From Medakamo hakoo (Eukaryota; Chlorophyta; Trebouxiophyceae; Coccomyxaceae): 64,000 nt of DNA. Each line of letters begins with the position of its first letter. Within the stretch, counting starts at the first letter, position 1. Location: contig CP089463.1 in NCBI GenBank assembly GCA_026636295.1, positions 930,001 through 994,000 on the forward strand. Reading direction: 5' to 3'. The notes beneath the pieces were generated by a model, which worked only from the letters and a program-made list of their open reading frames with translations, was not told where the DNA came from and did no database searches. This document shows positions 14,828-26,062 of the stretch, one piece after another. The position numbers and the translations under genes were made by a program.

Positions 14828-17549
14828 TCAGGGCGCGACAACGTCCAGGCCGTCGCCCGCGCCGCCGCCGCCGCCGGCGCCCGGGGGCATGACCGCCCCC
14901 CAGATGTCGGACGTGACGCTGCGGTCGCAGCAGTCGAAGGGCAGGCAGGCCGCCGCGAACGCCGCTTCGGCCGGGGCCGGCGGCGCGGGCGGGCGGAACT
15001 TGGAGAATGCCCCCAGGTCCAGCGAGTCGGGGCGGGAGTGGGGTGGGGACGGCGTGGTGGAGGCCGGACCGGCGGGACGGCCCGTCGCGACGGACGCGAG
15101 GCCGCCGCCGACGCGCGCGCGGCCACCTCCCGGCGCGCCGGGCGACAGGGGCGAGGCCGGCGACATGCCACCGCCACGGTGGTGGTGGTGGTGGCGGGCC
15201 CGGTGCCGCCCTCCCGAGGAAGAGGACCCGTCGGAGGAGGCGCCCGCGCCAGCCGTGCCCGCGCCGGACGAGCCGCCCGAGCGGGGCGTGCGCGCGCCCT
15301 CGTCCGCGCCTTCGGCCACGGCCTCCAACCCGCCCGGCGGGCCGCCGTCCTCGCCGTGCCCGCCGTGCCCGGCCAGCGCGTCGTCCGACGGCACGTGCGG
15401 CATGCCCATGGCGGGGAAAGACACCCACGACGGGATGCGGGAGCGGAGGGAGCGCGCGCGCGCGCCGGCCCGCGCCGCGGCCGCCTTTCTCGCGGCCGCC
15501 GCCCCGCTCAGCCGCAGCATGCACGCGTCCAGCGTCTGCTCGATGCCGCAGTTGGCCGCGATGGCCGACAGCTTGGCCCACGTCGCCCGCTCGCCCTCCC
15601 GCGCGCTGGACGCCAGGTCCGCCGCGGTCGGGTTGGTGATCGCCGTCACCACTTTGGCCAGGTTGAGCGGGAGGACCATCGTCACGTCGCCCTCCCACGG
15701 CTGCGACAGGACTTTGAGCCAGCGCAGCCAGCGCACGCCCGGCCACAGGGCGACGGCCTGCCGGCATCGGTGCTTCCACTCCGCTTCCAGGACGCCGCCC
15801 AGCCGGGCGCCGACCAGCTTCTTGGCGGCCAGGAACGGGACGATGTGCGGGTTGGTCTGCGAGACAAGGAAGTAATTCACGTTGAACATTTCCGCGAGGC
15901 ACCGCATCGGCAGGTCCTCCTCCAGGCTGCCGTCCCGCCAGCGGCGCTCGGCGGCCAGCAGGCCGCCTGGGGGTCCGCCGTTGGCGGCGAGCGGGGAGGA
16001 GGGCGGAGGGCGGGCGGACGAGGGAGAGGGAAGCTCCGGCGCCGGGGTCGACCCGCGCGCGGCCGCCCCCCCGCCGTCGGCAAACGGCACCAGCTCGCCG
16101 CGCGCGTTGCGGGCCAGCAAGTCCTGCGGCAGGAACAGGAGGGGGAAGGCGGACGAGCATGACACGGCCGACCAGACGACGACGTGCGGGGCCGTCAGGT
16201 AGTTGAGCACGCGGGCCGGCTCATTCGTGTCGGCCGCGGTGACCGCGACGTTGAGGACGCGGCCCGAGTGCTGGAAGGCTTGCAGGAACGTCGCGTCGCC
16301 CAGGAGGCGGCGCAGCCGTTTCTGCAGGACTTCCACGTCCTGGAGCGTGCCCTTCAGCAGCAGGTGGCGCGCAAACTGGCCCGCCGTCGAATTGGCGAAA
16401 AAGGTCAGGTCGAAGCCTTCGGCGTGGGCGAACATTTCCGCCAGCTCTGCATCGTTGCGCGTTGCGATGGCCGCCGCGACGATCGCGCCCGCGGACGAGC
16501 CCGCCAGCACGCGCGGCAGCAGCCCCTGGGCGAGCAGCGCTTTGATGACGCCGACGTGGAAGGCGCCCAGCGCGCCGCCGCCCGACAGCACCAGGGCCGT
16601 CCGCCCAAACGCGTGGCGGGTCTCGCGCAAAAAGTTCAGGGCTTCGTCCAGCGGCATGGAGGACGAGGGCGGCCCGCCCCCGCTCCCGCCGCCGCCGCCG
16701 CCGCCGCCGCCGTCGTCCGCCAGGGCGGCCGCCGTGATGGCGGCCAGGTGCAGCTTCACCTCGTCGATGTACTCCCGGATGGGCTCGGGCACGACGTGGA
16801 AGTGTTCGTGCAGCGCGGGCGCGGCCATGTTGCCCAGGTTGCGCAGCAGGTCCGTGCGCAGGGCGAACGCCATTTCGGACACGTCGCCGCCGGCCCTGAC
16901 GGCCCGTAGGTGCGCGGTGCGGGCCGTCAACAGTCGACGGTCGTACAGGGACGTCTCCCGCGCCCAGCGGGCGGCCGCGTCGCGCGGGTCCAGGCCGTCG
17001 AGCGCGTCCAGGCGCGTCGCGGCGAGCGACCAGGCTTCGTAGGTCGTCGCGGCCGCCATGTCGGCCCGCAGCGCCGCTCGTTTGGCGGCGTGGCGGGCGC
17101 GGCGGGCCAGCGCCGAGGAAATGGAGGTCCGCGACCGGTAGGCCAGGTAGGCGAGGACTGAGCGTGTGGCGTGTGATGGGAGGAGAGGGGCGGAGGGGGG
17201 GGGGGGGGGGGTGACGAGGATGAAGCGCGGAGAGGGCGGCGGACCGTTTCGCTTTCTCCATGGCTTCCTGCGTTTTTTTTCCGGCACGGCTCCACCACAC
17301 CCCGCCTCGCCCTTTATCTCACCCACCTGCCAAGACGTGCCACCGACGCAGGGTGACGGGCGACGCCCGGCCCAGCCAGCGCAAGCTCGGCGCGGGCGCG
17401 GCCGCCCAGCCCAGCGAGCGCAGCGCCGTGGCCGCCGTCGACAGCGCGAGCGCTCGCGGGGCCGCGCCAGCCAGCAGGGCGGCCGCCACAAGGCGCGAAC
17501 CGTCTGGAGGCGAGCGGCCGTCACCGCGCGCCCGCGGTGCGGTGCTCAT
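14828..17549 (-). CDS. SDP1: Patatin-type triacylglycerol lipase (SDP1-like)
   Basis: Two exons, 17549-17327 and 17157-14828, joined in phase 1, encode 850 aa. SDP1 lipases start triacylglycerol breakdown on oil bodies. After a hydrophobic N-terminal segment comes a DUF3336-like helical region (YEAWSLAATRLDALDG). The patatin domain shows the oxyanion motif GGGALGAFHVGVIKAL (about 264-280), the nucleophile motif GSSAG (about 293) and the catalytic Asp in DGSLEEDLP (about 480). Ser-Asp dyad, so catalytically complete. The last 200 residues are Gly/Ser/Pro-rich with an H5 run and no conserved domain. The intron contains a long C run in the sense strand. It shares a 148 bp divergent spacer with TOM22. 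Identification is secure. Confidence 0.95.
17195..17210 (-). repeat. Sense-strand C16 run in the SDP1-like intron
   Basis: Sixteen G on the plus strand are C in the sense of the gene. The run lies about 37-52 nt upstream of the acceptor, again at the polypyrimidine-tract position. Confidence 0.85.
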
Positions 17550-17697
17550 GGCGGACTGCACGGGTCGCCGCAGTTCCGGAAGTGCCGAAGGAAAGGCCGA
17601 ATGAGAGCGTCGGCGAAACCCGCGCACCCCCCCCCCCTCACACCGTTTTTTTCCGGCCTCGCCTCCAAAAAAAAAAAATACCGCCGCCTGCCTCCAC
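17550..17697. promoter_or_regulatory. Divergent 148-bp promoter region (SDP1-like / TOM22)
   Basis: The spacer between two outward-facing start codons. It contains C9, T7 and A12 homopolymers toward the TOM22 side. No known box is recognised. Confidence 0.5.
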
Positions 17698-17961
17698 ATG
17701 GCGGCTGCCGCGCCGTCCTCCTCCTCCCTGTCTTTAGACAAGATCCGCCCAGCCCTCGCGGACGCGTCCTGGAACGCGTGGCGCCTCACACGCTCCACGG
17801 GCAAGGCCGCTTGGATCGCCGTTTCTTCTTTCCTTGTCCTCGTCGTCCCGCTCATCATCGAGCTGGACCGGGAGCAGCAGCTGGTTGAGTTCGAAGCCCA
17901 GCAGTTGGGCGCCCTTACCGGCGGGCAAGGCGGAGGCGGGCCTCCCGCCGCGCAAAAGTAG
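17698..17961 (+). CDS. TOM22: TOM22 (plant TOM9-type) mitochondrial import receptor subunit
   Basis: A single exon of 87 aa. A small tail-anchored subunit of the outer-membrane translocase. The conserved plant block is clear: RLTRSTGKAAWIAVSSFLV, the transmembrane segment (about 40-57), then PLIIELDREQQLVEFEAQQ on the intermembrane side. As in plant TOM9, the long acidic cytosolic receptor domain of fungal and animal TOM22 is missing. It is tandem with SDHAF3 (116 bp), so two short mitochondrial-protein genes sit side by side. Confidence 0.95.
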   Translation: MAAAAPSSSSLSLDKIRPALADASWNAWRLTRSTGKAAWIAVSSFLVLVVPLIIELDREQQLVEFEAQQLGALTGGQGGGGPPAAQK

Positions 17962-18077
17962 AGCAGAGAGAGATCAATTGTTTTTTTTTCCTGCGCGTGG
18001 GACGGCGGCGGCACGCACGACGCTTCCCTTCCCTACACTCTCGCACCGCCCTTTCTCTCGATCTGGAGACACGGACC

Positions 18078-18597
18078 ATGGCTACACCTGCGGAGAGAGC
18101 TGGGTGAGTTGTTGCTGGGTGCGGGTTTTGAGGGGGGGGGCGGTTTTTTCTCTGCGCCCGTCTGTGCGCGGCGCCCCCAAAAAAAAAACACAGCGCGACA
18201 TGCTCTCACGCCTCGACCCCACCGTCCATCACACACGCCCAGCCTCCTGTCCCTGTACCGCCACCTCCTGCGCACGCACGCGGCCGCCCTGCCGCCTCCA
18301 TTGCGCGGCCTGGGCGACACAACGGTGCGCAGCGAGTGGCGGTCCATGGTGGCGGCCTCGCGGCGGGAAGAGCCGGCCGCGCGGCCCGACGCGGCCGCGT
18401 GGGCGGCCTTTGCGCGCGAGTGGGCCAGGTACGCGGACGCGCTCACGGCGACGCCCGGCGGCGGCGGCGGTGGGCGCGCCGGCGGACCAGTCAGCGGCGA
18501 TCTGAAGCCGGAGGAGATTGAAGCCCTGAACGAGGACCAGCGGGCGACGCTTCGGCGGATGGCGGCGGCGGCGGGCGACCTGCTGAGCAAGCGGTGA
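18078..18597 (+). CDS. SDHAF3: SDHAF3/ACN9, LYR-motif succinate dehydrogenase assembly factor
   Basis: Two exons, 18078-18103 and 18243-18597 (phase 2), encode 126 aa. The first exon is only 26 nt and gives MATPAERAG. The LYR motif follows at once (LLSLYRHLLRTHAAALPP), then the ACN9 signature LRGLGDTTVRSEWR and FAREWARYADAL. The family protects the iron-sulfur subunit of complex II during assembly in the mitochondrial matrix. The C-terminal Gly-rich linker and helix (KPEEIEALNEDQRATLRRM) extend past the usual end. It is convergent with MSH2, with 117 bp between stops. Confidence 0.93.
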
Positions 18598-18640
18598 CGA
18601 CTGGTTTTTTTTCCCATCCCCGCCCGGGGCTGTTCGTGTG

Positions 18641-18645
18641 TGTAA
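18641..18645 (+). terminator. Candidate UGUAA poly(A) signal of SDHAF3
   Basis: TGTAA lies 44 nt after the stop and is preceded by a TG-rich stretch. Confidence 0.5.
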
Positions 18646-18688
18646 ACTTGCATACAGAAAAAGAAAGAATGCAGAGAACCCCCCCCCC

Positions 18689-18713
18689 CACACACACACA
18701 CACACACACACAC
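18689..18713 (-). repeat. (CA)n / sense (TG)n repeat directly after the MSH2 stop
   Basis: About 12 dinucleotide units begin 2 nt beyond the MSH2 stop codon. They read TG in its sense strand and are followed by a G10 run. Confidence 0.9.
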
Positions 18714-18714
18714 T

Positions 18715-21700
18715 TCAAGCGACGAGCGCTTTCAGCGCCGGGTTGCCCGCCGCGTCGGCCGCCAGGCCATCCACCAGCGCGGCCGCGGCCGCAACCGCGG
18801 CGCCGCCCTCGCCCTCCAACCCCGCCAGCGCGGTCAGGAAGGCGCGCGCACGGGCGCCCGCTTCACCCTCGTCTTCGGTGGCCGGGCGGGCTTTCTTGGC
18901 CGGCGGCTGCTGGTCGCCACCACCACCGGGCCGCCCCGCGAAATCTTCCAGCGCGGCCGCGCGCGCGCGCGCCGCCTCGATGACGCAGGGAGGGAAGCCC
19001 GCCACCTCGGCGACGTGGATGCCGAACGACTGGTCGCACGGGCCGGGCGCGACGCGGTACAGCATCGTCAGCTTCTTCTTCGCGGCGGCGGCGGCGGCGG
19101 ACGACGGCGGACCGCCATCAGACGACCCGCGCGGCGCACCACCCCCACCCCCACCACCCCCGCCCTCCACCGCCGTTTCCACGTGCCAGTTGGCGACGCC
19201 GCCGGGGCCGTCCAGCGCCGTCAGCTCGTGGAAGTGCGTGGCGAAGAGCGTGGGGCAGCCGACCGCGGCCATGAGGTGCTCGGAGATGGCCCACGCCAGG
19301 CCGAAGCCGTCGTACGTGGACGTCCCGCGGCCCAACTCGTCGACGATGACGAGGGACGCGGGCGACGCGCCGCGCAGGATGGACGCCGTCTCCAGCATTT
19401 CGGCCATGAACGTGGACACGCCGCGCGCCTGGCAGTCGCCCGCGCCCACGCGCGCAAAGACGGCGTCGCGGACGGGGAGCGTGGCGGAGGACGCGGGGAC
19501 GAAGCAGCCGGCCTGGGCCATGACGACGGCCAGGCCGACCGACCGGATGAACGTGGACTTGCCGCCCATGTTGGGGCCGGTGACGACCGCAAACCAGGCG
19601 GCGTGCGGGTCGGCGGCCTCGGCGGGCGCGCCCGCGGACCCGCGCTTCACCAGCACCGCGTCGTTGGGCACAAAGTCCACGCCCGCCAGCGCTTCCACCA
19701 CCGGGTGGCGCAGACCGCGCAGCGCGAGCAGCCCGCCATCCGCCGGCGTCATGGCCGGGCGCACGTACGGCAGGGGCGCCGCCGCGCCCGCCGCCGCAAA
19801 GCCGGCCAGCGCGTCCAGCTCGCCGAGCAGGCGCGCCACGTTGGCCCACACGTCGCAAAACGTGGACGCGACGCCGACGACCTGGTCCGCGAGGCAGGCC
19901 TGGCGCTTGGCGTACGCGGCGTCCGCGGCCGCCAGCGCGTCGGCGGCGGACCGCAGGGCCCGGCACGTGAACTTGGTGCCGTCCTTCCGCGTTTCCAGCA
20001 GCGTGAAGCCCGGCTTGGAGAGCTTGGACCGGACGCGGCGTTCCTCAGCCGCCGTCACGCGCAGGCATCGCACGCGGGCGCCGCCACCGCCGCCGCCGCC
20101 CCCACCCCCGCCCGGCTTGAACCATTCCAGCTTGACGCCCTTGTCCATGGTCAGGCCCAGGTCGGACGCGGCGGCGGACGCGGCGGACGCGACGCCGGCC
20201 TCGGCCGCGTCCTTTTCGCCCCGCAACACGCGCAGGCCCTCATCGTACGCGGCCGAGACCAGGTACTCGTCCGGCACGCGATCTAGGTCCAGGGCGGCCT
20301 CGATCAGGTCCTCGTACTTGCCCAGGTGGTCGGCGTCGCACGCGCGGGCCAGGGGGTCCGCAAACCAGGAGGCGAGGAGCGGGGCGTGGTCGCGCCCGCC
20401 GGCCGGCGCGCCGGCCGGGTCGTACCCGCGCAGCGCCGACACGAGGGGGCCCAGCCGGGCGGCGGCGCGGTACAGGGCGCACAGGTCGGCCAGCGACGCG
20501 GCCCGGCGTTCCAGCTTGCGGGCCAGGCGGTCGATGTCGGGCAGGCCACGAAGGAGCGAGTCGCGCAGGGCGGCCCGCAGGCCCGCGTCGGCGGTGAGCG
20601 CCTCCACGACGTCGTGGCGGGCGGTGATGGCACCCAGGTCGACGAGCGGGGCGCGCAGCCAGGCGGCGGCGGTGCGGCGGCCCATGGGCGTGCGGCCGAC
20701 GGCGAGGAGGGCGGTCAGGGAGGTGGCCGCGCCGGCGGTTGCGGCCGCGGTCGCGCCGCCGCCCAGCGCGGCCGCGGCGCCGCCCACGCCCGGCCGGTCC
20801 GGCACGACGCCCAGGGCCGCCAGCGCGGCGGCGTCCAGGCGCAGCGCCGCGCCCGTGTCGTGCAGGCGCAGGCCCCACCGCCCCAGCCCGCCCGCGTCGG
20901 ACCCGACCTCGGCAAAGGATAGGGCCCCCGCTAGGGCCGCGCACGCCAGTGGGCGGTCCAGGACGTCGCGGTGCTGTTCGACCGACCGGGAGCGGAGGAG
21001 GCGCCCCAGGTCCGCCTCCAGTTCCTTGGTGGCGAACGCGGACCGGGGGCCGTCGGAGACGAGCGCGCCCGCGCGCTCCAGGGCCGCGCGGGCGCGGGCG
21101 TGCGCGGCCGCGGCGGCGGGCGGCCCGGGCGTCGTGCCGTCGGCGCCGCCCGGGCCTGGGCTCGCCTCCCGCCCGGGCGCGGCCTGCAGCACGGCCTCGC
21201 GCACGCCCGCCGCCGCCGCGGCCGCTTCCAGCGCCCCGAACGCTTCGTCGTCATCCCCAAACTCCGTGGCGGCCAGCTCGCGGCGGGCGGCGTCGACCAG
21301 GGCGAAACCCACGCGCCGGCCGCCCGTCGTCGCGCACCCTGCGCCCGGCGCGCTCACCACCACCGCCAGCAGCGGCGGCGCGTCGGGGGCGTCCGCGTTG
21401 CGGTACAGCTCCGCCTCAAAGCCGCCCGGGCGGCCAGGTGAGCCTTCTTTGGCCTTGCGCCAGGCGGGCGCGGAGCCCGCGCCCCCGCCGCCGGCCACGG
21501 GCTCAAACAGCTGCACCCGGTGCGAGCCCCGGTCGAGGAGCAGGGTCCGCAGCGCGGCTGCGTACGTGGCGCGGGTCAGGGCGACGGCGGGCAGCCCGCC
21601 CGCTTGTTTCAGGACAGAGGCCGTGCCATAGAACTCGCGGGCGATGAAGACGGCGTCGGGGCCGTGGGCGGTGATGCAGTCCTGGGCGGTGTTTTTTGAT

Positions 21701-21968
21701 GGGCGGGAGGGTGTGAGACTGGCTCGAAAAAAAACACGCGCTCGAAAAAACGCATGCGCTCTCCCTCGCATCAAGACGCTCCCGCCGGTGGCGACAACGC
21801 GTCCTCCCGCCCTCTCACTCCCACACGGGCACTTCCAATGCCTACCTTGCTCCGCTCGAAGAACCGAATCAGGGCAGGGTCGGGCGGCAGGGCGGAGAAC
21901 CAGGCCGCAAACGCGCGGTCGGCCCGCTCGTCAGACGCGGGAAGGGCGGGCGCAGCGGAAGCGGCCAT
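18715..21968 (-). CDS. MSH2: DNA mismatch repair protein MSH2
   Basis: Two exons, 21968-21846 and 21681-18715 (phase 0), encode 1029 aa. MSH2 pairs with MSH6 or MSH3 to recognise mismatches in the nucleus. The N-terminal domain I begins DPALIRFFERSK and continues across the intron with DCITAHGPDAVFIAREFYG. The ATPase domain has Walker A GPNMGGKSTFIRSVG (about residue 742), Walker B VIVDELGRGTSTYDGFGLAW and LFATHFHEL. It is about 90 residues longer than usual because of Gly/Ala-rich inserts, for example GGGGGGGGGG near 550 and in the C-terminal region. All catalytic motifs are intact. The intron ends share a perfect 10-bp complement. Confidence 0.97.
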
Positions 21969-22217
21969 TGAGGGCGTGGCTTGTGTTGAGGGTGTGTAGA
22001 GTGCGTGTGCAATGCCTCGCCACGCGCGGTTGGGAGAGAGGGAGGTGAGGCAGGGGGCGTGGCCGGGGCCGGTGTGCGGGCTGCAGACGAATGCGCGCCG
22101 CTCTGGCTGTGCGTGTGTTTTGAGAGAGTGGGACAGGGGAGCGTCTCCCCCGTCCCACACAACTGCGCGGCGTGCAGGCGAGACGCGCAAAACCGGCGCA
22201 GCAGCGGCGCGGGCCCA

Positions 22218-24313
22218 ATGGCGTCCCCACCGCCTGGACGGGGTCCCTTCCTCGTCCACTACAAGCACCGATACCTGGGCTTTCGCCATGCGGATTTACA
22301 GAGCGCGGCGATGGCGGCTGGGTGCGTGGCGCCGGCCGGCAGCAGCGGCGGCGCGGCCGGCGCGGCGGCGGCGGCGGCGGCTCACCCCTCGCCCGACGCC
22401 GACGCGCCCGACGCCGAGCCCGACCTGCTGCCGCTGCCGCCCGGCCCGGACGCGCCGCTGACGCTCACGCAAGCCGACCCCGCCGACCCGGTGGCCACGC
22501 CGTTTTGGTGGGCGGACTTCCCGTCGCCCGAAGCGGCGGCGGCGACGGCGGGGCGGGCGACGCTGGTCAAGGTGCGAGAGACAGCGGACGGGGTGGAGAG
22601 TGGGGAGGGGGGTGGGGGTGCCTGCCCGTCCGCCCACGCCCCGCCGCCCCACTTGCACACACACGCACGAAAACCCGCCAGTGCATCCTGGACCTGTGGG
22701 GCCAGGGCGACTCCCTGGACGCCCTCGCCGCCGACCTGGAGGCCCGCGGCGCCGCGCACAGGGCGGCGGCCCTCGGCCCGGTCAGCTGGCGCGTCGCCGT
22801 CGACGCGTGGGGGACGGCCCTGCCCGGCGGGGGGACCGCCATCCCGGCCCTCCTGGCCCGCCTGCCTTGCCTCGGCTCGCTGCAGGGCAGGGTCCGCCTC
22901 TCAAAAGCGGACGTCGAACTGCGCCTGGTCATCGTGGCGCCGGGCGGGCGGCTCCCCGGCGGCGTGGCGGACGTCGCGGGGCGGGGCGCGCACCCCGCCG
23001 CCGCGGCCGACGCGCCGGCGCCGGCCGCCCTCCCCGCCACCCGCCCGCGCCTGTACTTTGGGCTGGCCCTGGGCCACGCCGCCGTGGACGCCCGCCGGTC
23101 GGCGTTGTCAGCCCTCACGCTCGCCAGCCGGCCGTTTGCGGGGCCGACGGCCATGGACCCGGAAGTCGCGGCCGTCATGGCTTGCCTGGGCCTGGTGAGG
23201 GCGGGCGCGCTCGCGTACGACCCGTTTGCCGGGTCCGGCTCGATCCTCGTGAGCGCCGCGGCTGCGGGCGCCCACGTCCTGGGCGGCGAGCTGGACGCGT
23301 TTGCCCTGGCCGGGCGGCCGGCAGCGCGGGCGGCGGCGGCGGCCGCGCGGGCGCGCCGCGCGGCAAAACTGCGGGCGCTGGAGAGCGGCGGGGCCGTGCC
23401 GCCGCCGCCGCCGCCGCCCACTCCGCCGACTGGGGGGGCGTCATCGCGCAACGCCCGGCGGCGGGCAGCGGGCGCCCCACACCGGGCCGCGTCTTACCAG
23501 CAGGGCCACGCCGGGTCGGCCGCGGCGGCGGAGGACGCGCGGGCGGCGGCTTGGGGCGCGGCCGAAAATTTCGCGCACTACGCCCTGCCCCGCCCGGCCG
23601 GCCTGCTGCTGGCCGACGCGTCGGACCCGCCGTTCAGGCCCGTCCCGGGCGGCTGGCTGGACACCATCCTGGCGGACCCGCCGTACGGCGTGCGGGCGGG
23701 CGGGCGGAAGCTGGGAGGAAGGCGCGGCGGCGGCGGGAGCGAGGGTGAGGGCGGCGCCGCCGCCGCGCCGGCCGCGCCGCCTCCCACGCCCGGCCCGGCC
23801 GGCTCCGCGCCGCGCGGCCCCGCCCGCGCCGCCGCCCGCTTCCGCGCCGGTGGGTCCGCCGTCTCCACCTGCCCGTACCCGCTGGGAGACATGGTCTGGG
23901 ACCTGCTGAAGTTTGCGGCGGGCGCGCTGGTCGATGGCGGGCGCCTGGTGTATTTCCTGCCCGCGCGCGCGGGCCCGCCGCCCGACCCGTCCCTCCTCCC
24001 CTCCCACCCGGCGCTGCGCCTGGTCGCCGCCCCGGCCCAACCCCTGACATCCTGGTACTGCCGGCGGCTGGTCGTCATGGCGCGGCTGCCGCGGGATGGG
24101 GCCGGGCGGGACGCCGAGCTCGCTGCCGAAGCGGCGCACGCGGCCGCGGGGCGCAACGCCGCCGCGATTGCCGCGGCCGACGCGGTCGCGTCCGGCGTGT
24201 ACGGCGGGTACGCGGCCGAGGACGGCGGGCGCGACGGAGAGGGTGCCAGCAGCCAGGGCGGGGTGTCGGCCGGCGGGCGTGGCATGCCCCGCGGGCGTGG
24301 GAAGACTGTTTGA
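22218..24313 (+). CDS. TRM11: TRM11-like tRNA (guanine-N2) methyltransferase
   Basis: Two exons, 22218-22571 and 22682-24313 (phase 0), encode 661 aa. TRM11 with TRM112 makes m2G10 in cytosolic tRNA. The start FLVHYKHRYLGFRHADLQS matches the family N-terminus. The methyltransferase domain shows PFAGSGSILVSAAAAGAHVLGGELD (AdoMet binding), ADASDPPFRP, and the catalytic DTILADPPYGVRAGGRKLG. Low-complexity Ala/Pro/Gly inserts near residues 40-80, 380-430 and 490-530 make it longer than the usual 460 residues. It is divergent from MSH2 (249 bp) and convergent with the glutaredoxin-like gene. The intron has nested complementary ends (GTGCG and AGTGGGG with their partners). Confidence 0.93.
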
Positions 24314-24415
24314 GGGGTTGGGGGTGCGGGCTAGCAAAAAAAAAATCCACACAGAGAAACACCGTGCCCCCCACCCCACCCCACCCCACCCCCACCCCCC
24401 TCACACGCGCGTTTT

Positions 24416-25058
24416 TCACTGTCCGCCCGCTGCTTCCAGCGCCTCCTCAAGTGCGCGGGCCACGCGCTCGGCTGGCGCGCGCGGCGCCGGGCGGGAGACC
24501 GGGAATTCTGTCGGCGGCGCGTTGGCCCCACCTCTGGCGCTGCGCCCAGGCACCAGCGTAAGCACCGGCACGCTCATTGCCCACGCCGCGGCCCACGCCT
24601 CGTCCTCCTCAATGCGGCGCACGACGAGGCGCGCCCCGGAGATGGGCGACGGCAGGAAGGTGGCCCGGTCCAGGGCGGCGCGGACTTTTTGCTGGGTGGT
24701 GTGTTCGACGCGTGTGCGTGCGTGCGGCTGCGTGAGCGACAGCGGCGAGAGAGGGCAGGGGGTTGGGGTTGCCCCCCCACGGGTGGGGGAAGGGGCTTGT
24801 GAGTGCAGCCGTCCACCCCCACCTTCACCGCTCCCTCACCTCCAGGCCATCGCACAGCGGGCAGCCGGCCTTCGTGTACAGGTAAATGGTCGGCGGGCTG
24901 GGGGCTGGGTACGCGTCGTCGCGGCTGCCAGCGGCGGCGGCGGCTGGAGAGGCGCCGGGCAGCCAGGTCGGCCGCCGTCGCTCCGATGCGGGCAGGCCCG
25001 CGCGCGCTCTCCTGGCGCTTGTTGGCCGTGCAGCACGCTCGAATGAGACGGTCGCCAT
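24416..25058 (-). CDS. Glutaredoxin-like (DUF836) thioredoxin-fold protein
   Basis: Two exons, 25058-24840 and 24691-24416 (phase 0), encode 164 aa. After an Arg/Ala-rich N-terminus, possibly a plastid or mitochondrial presequence of about 50 residues, comes TIYLYTKAGCPLCDGLEQKV. This is the CxxC motif of the glutaredoxin-like DUF836 family. VPVLTLVPG in exon 2 matches the cis-Pro region of the fold. The acceptor was set at 24692 because only that choice keeps the family helix (QKVRAALDRATF) in frame. An upstream in-frame Met at 25142 would lengthen the N-terminus. The redox partner is unknown. Confidence 0.82.
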
Positions 25059-25239
25059 CACGCGGTCATGTCGTGGTGTGCGTGTGGCGATCAGGACCGC
25101 CCCCCGTGCGCACGCGGTTCCGGACTGCATGCGGGGCCGCACGGTAGCGAAAATGAGGCGAGAGACGCTCGCCAGGGGACCCCGCTGCCCCCACTCCTCG
25201 TTTTTTTTTCACGCTCACGACACCACCACCAACTCGACC

Positions 25240-26010
25240 ATGAGGCTCCTCCTCCTTTTGGCGACCCTAGCCGTCGCAGCCGCCTCCCCCGCCCCGCTGG
25301 CCACTGAAGCCGACGCTGTCAAGGGAGGAAAAGCCGGGTGCGGCCCCGCGACGGGCGCGTGCGCGTTTGGGTCCCGCCCGGGCGCGTGCGACGGCGTGGC
25401 CACGCAGTGCGCTGACGGTGGCTGTGCGGCGCACGCCGGCGACTTGAAGGTACTTGGGGGGTGTGGGGTCGTGGGGAGAGGGGAGGCGGCCCCGGTTGCC
25501 GCGTGTTTGGGTGCCGCATGCCTGCACGCGCCATAAAGCGCAGGGTTGAGCCTTCCGAGGACGGCCGCATTTCCGGGGGAGGAGCGGCACGGCTCGTGGC
25601 CGCTCCCATGCAGGCGGATAGGTAGATGTCTGGTTGTACTGTGGGCTGTGACGTTGAGGCTGGCGGGCCGCTGGCCCTGGCGGGCCGGGCGCGCTCAAAA
25701 AGTCGCGCAGAGGGAAAAAAAAACCGTCGCCGAAAAAATGTGCGCTCCAACCCTCTCCTTCCCTACACAACACACACACACACACACACACGCGCACCGA
25801 CACCCAGGGCGAGGTCCTCGTCCTCGACGTCGGCTCCCTGTCCCCGGCCGCCGCCAACATCGCCAACATCGCCAACCCGGCCCAGTGCTGCGACGCCTGG
25901 TGAGTTGAGGCGGGGTGGACCCTCTCTCTCGCCGGCCCTGGGGAGCGCAGAGGGACACGCCCCCCACGCCCGCTCCCGCCGTTCTCACCCCGCACGCCCA
26001 ACACCTTCCC

Positions 26011-26062
<52 letters not shown>

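Noticed and set aside
14889-16162. Long open frames antisense to the SDP1-like lipase (and similar long antisense ORFs over most genes)
   Set aside because: In DNA this GC-rich, stop codons are rare in all frames. The antisense frames have Arg/Ala/Pro-rich nonsense composition and no family motif, while the sense frame carries a complete patatin domain.
26012-26059. Poly-proline coding region (C48 read as Pro16)
   Set aside because: The run lies between a good donor after CCDA and an acceptor that restores the CCDACSKFEG motif in frame, so it is intronic.
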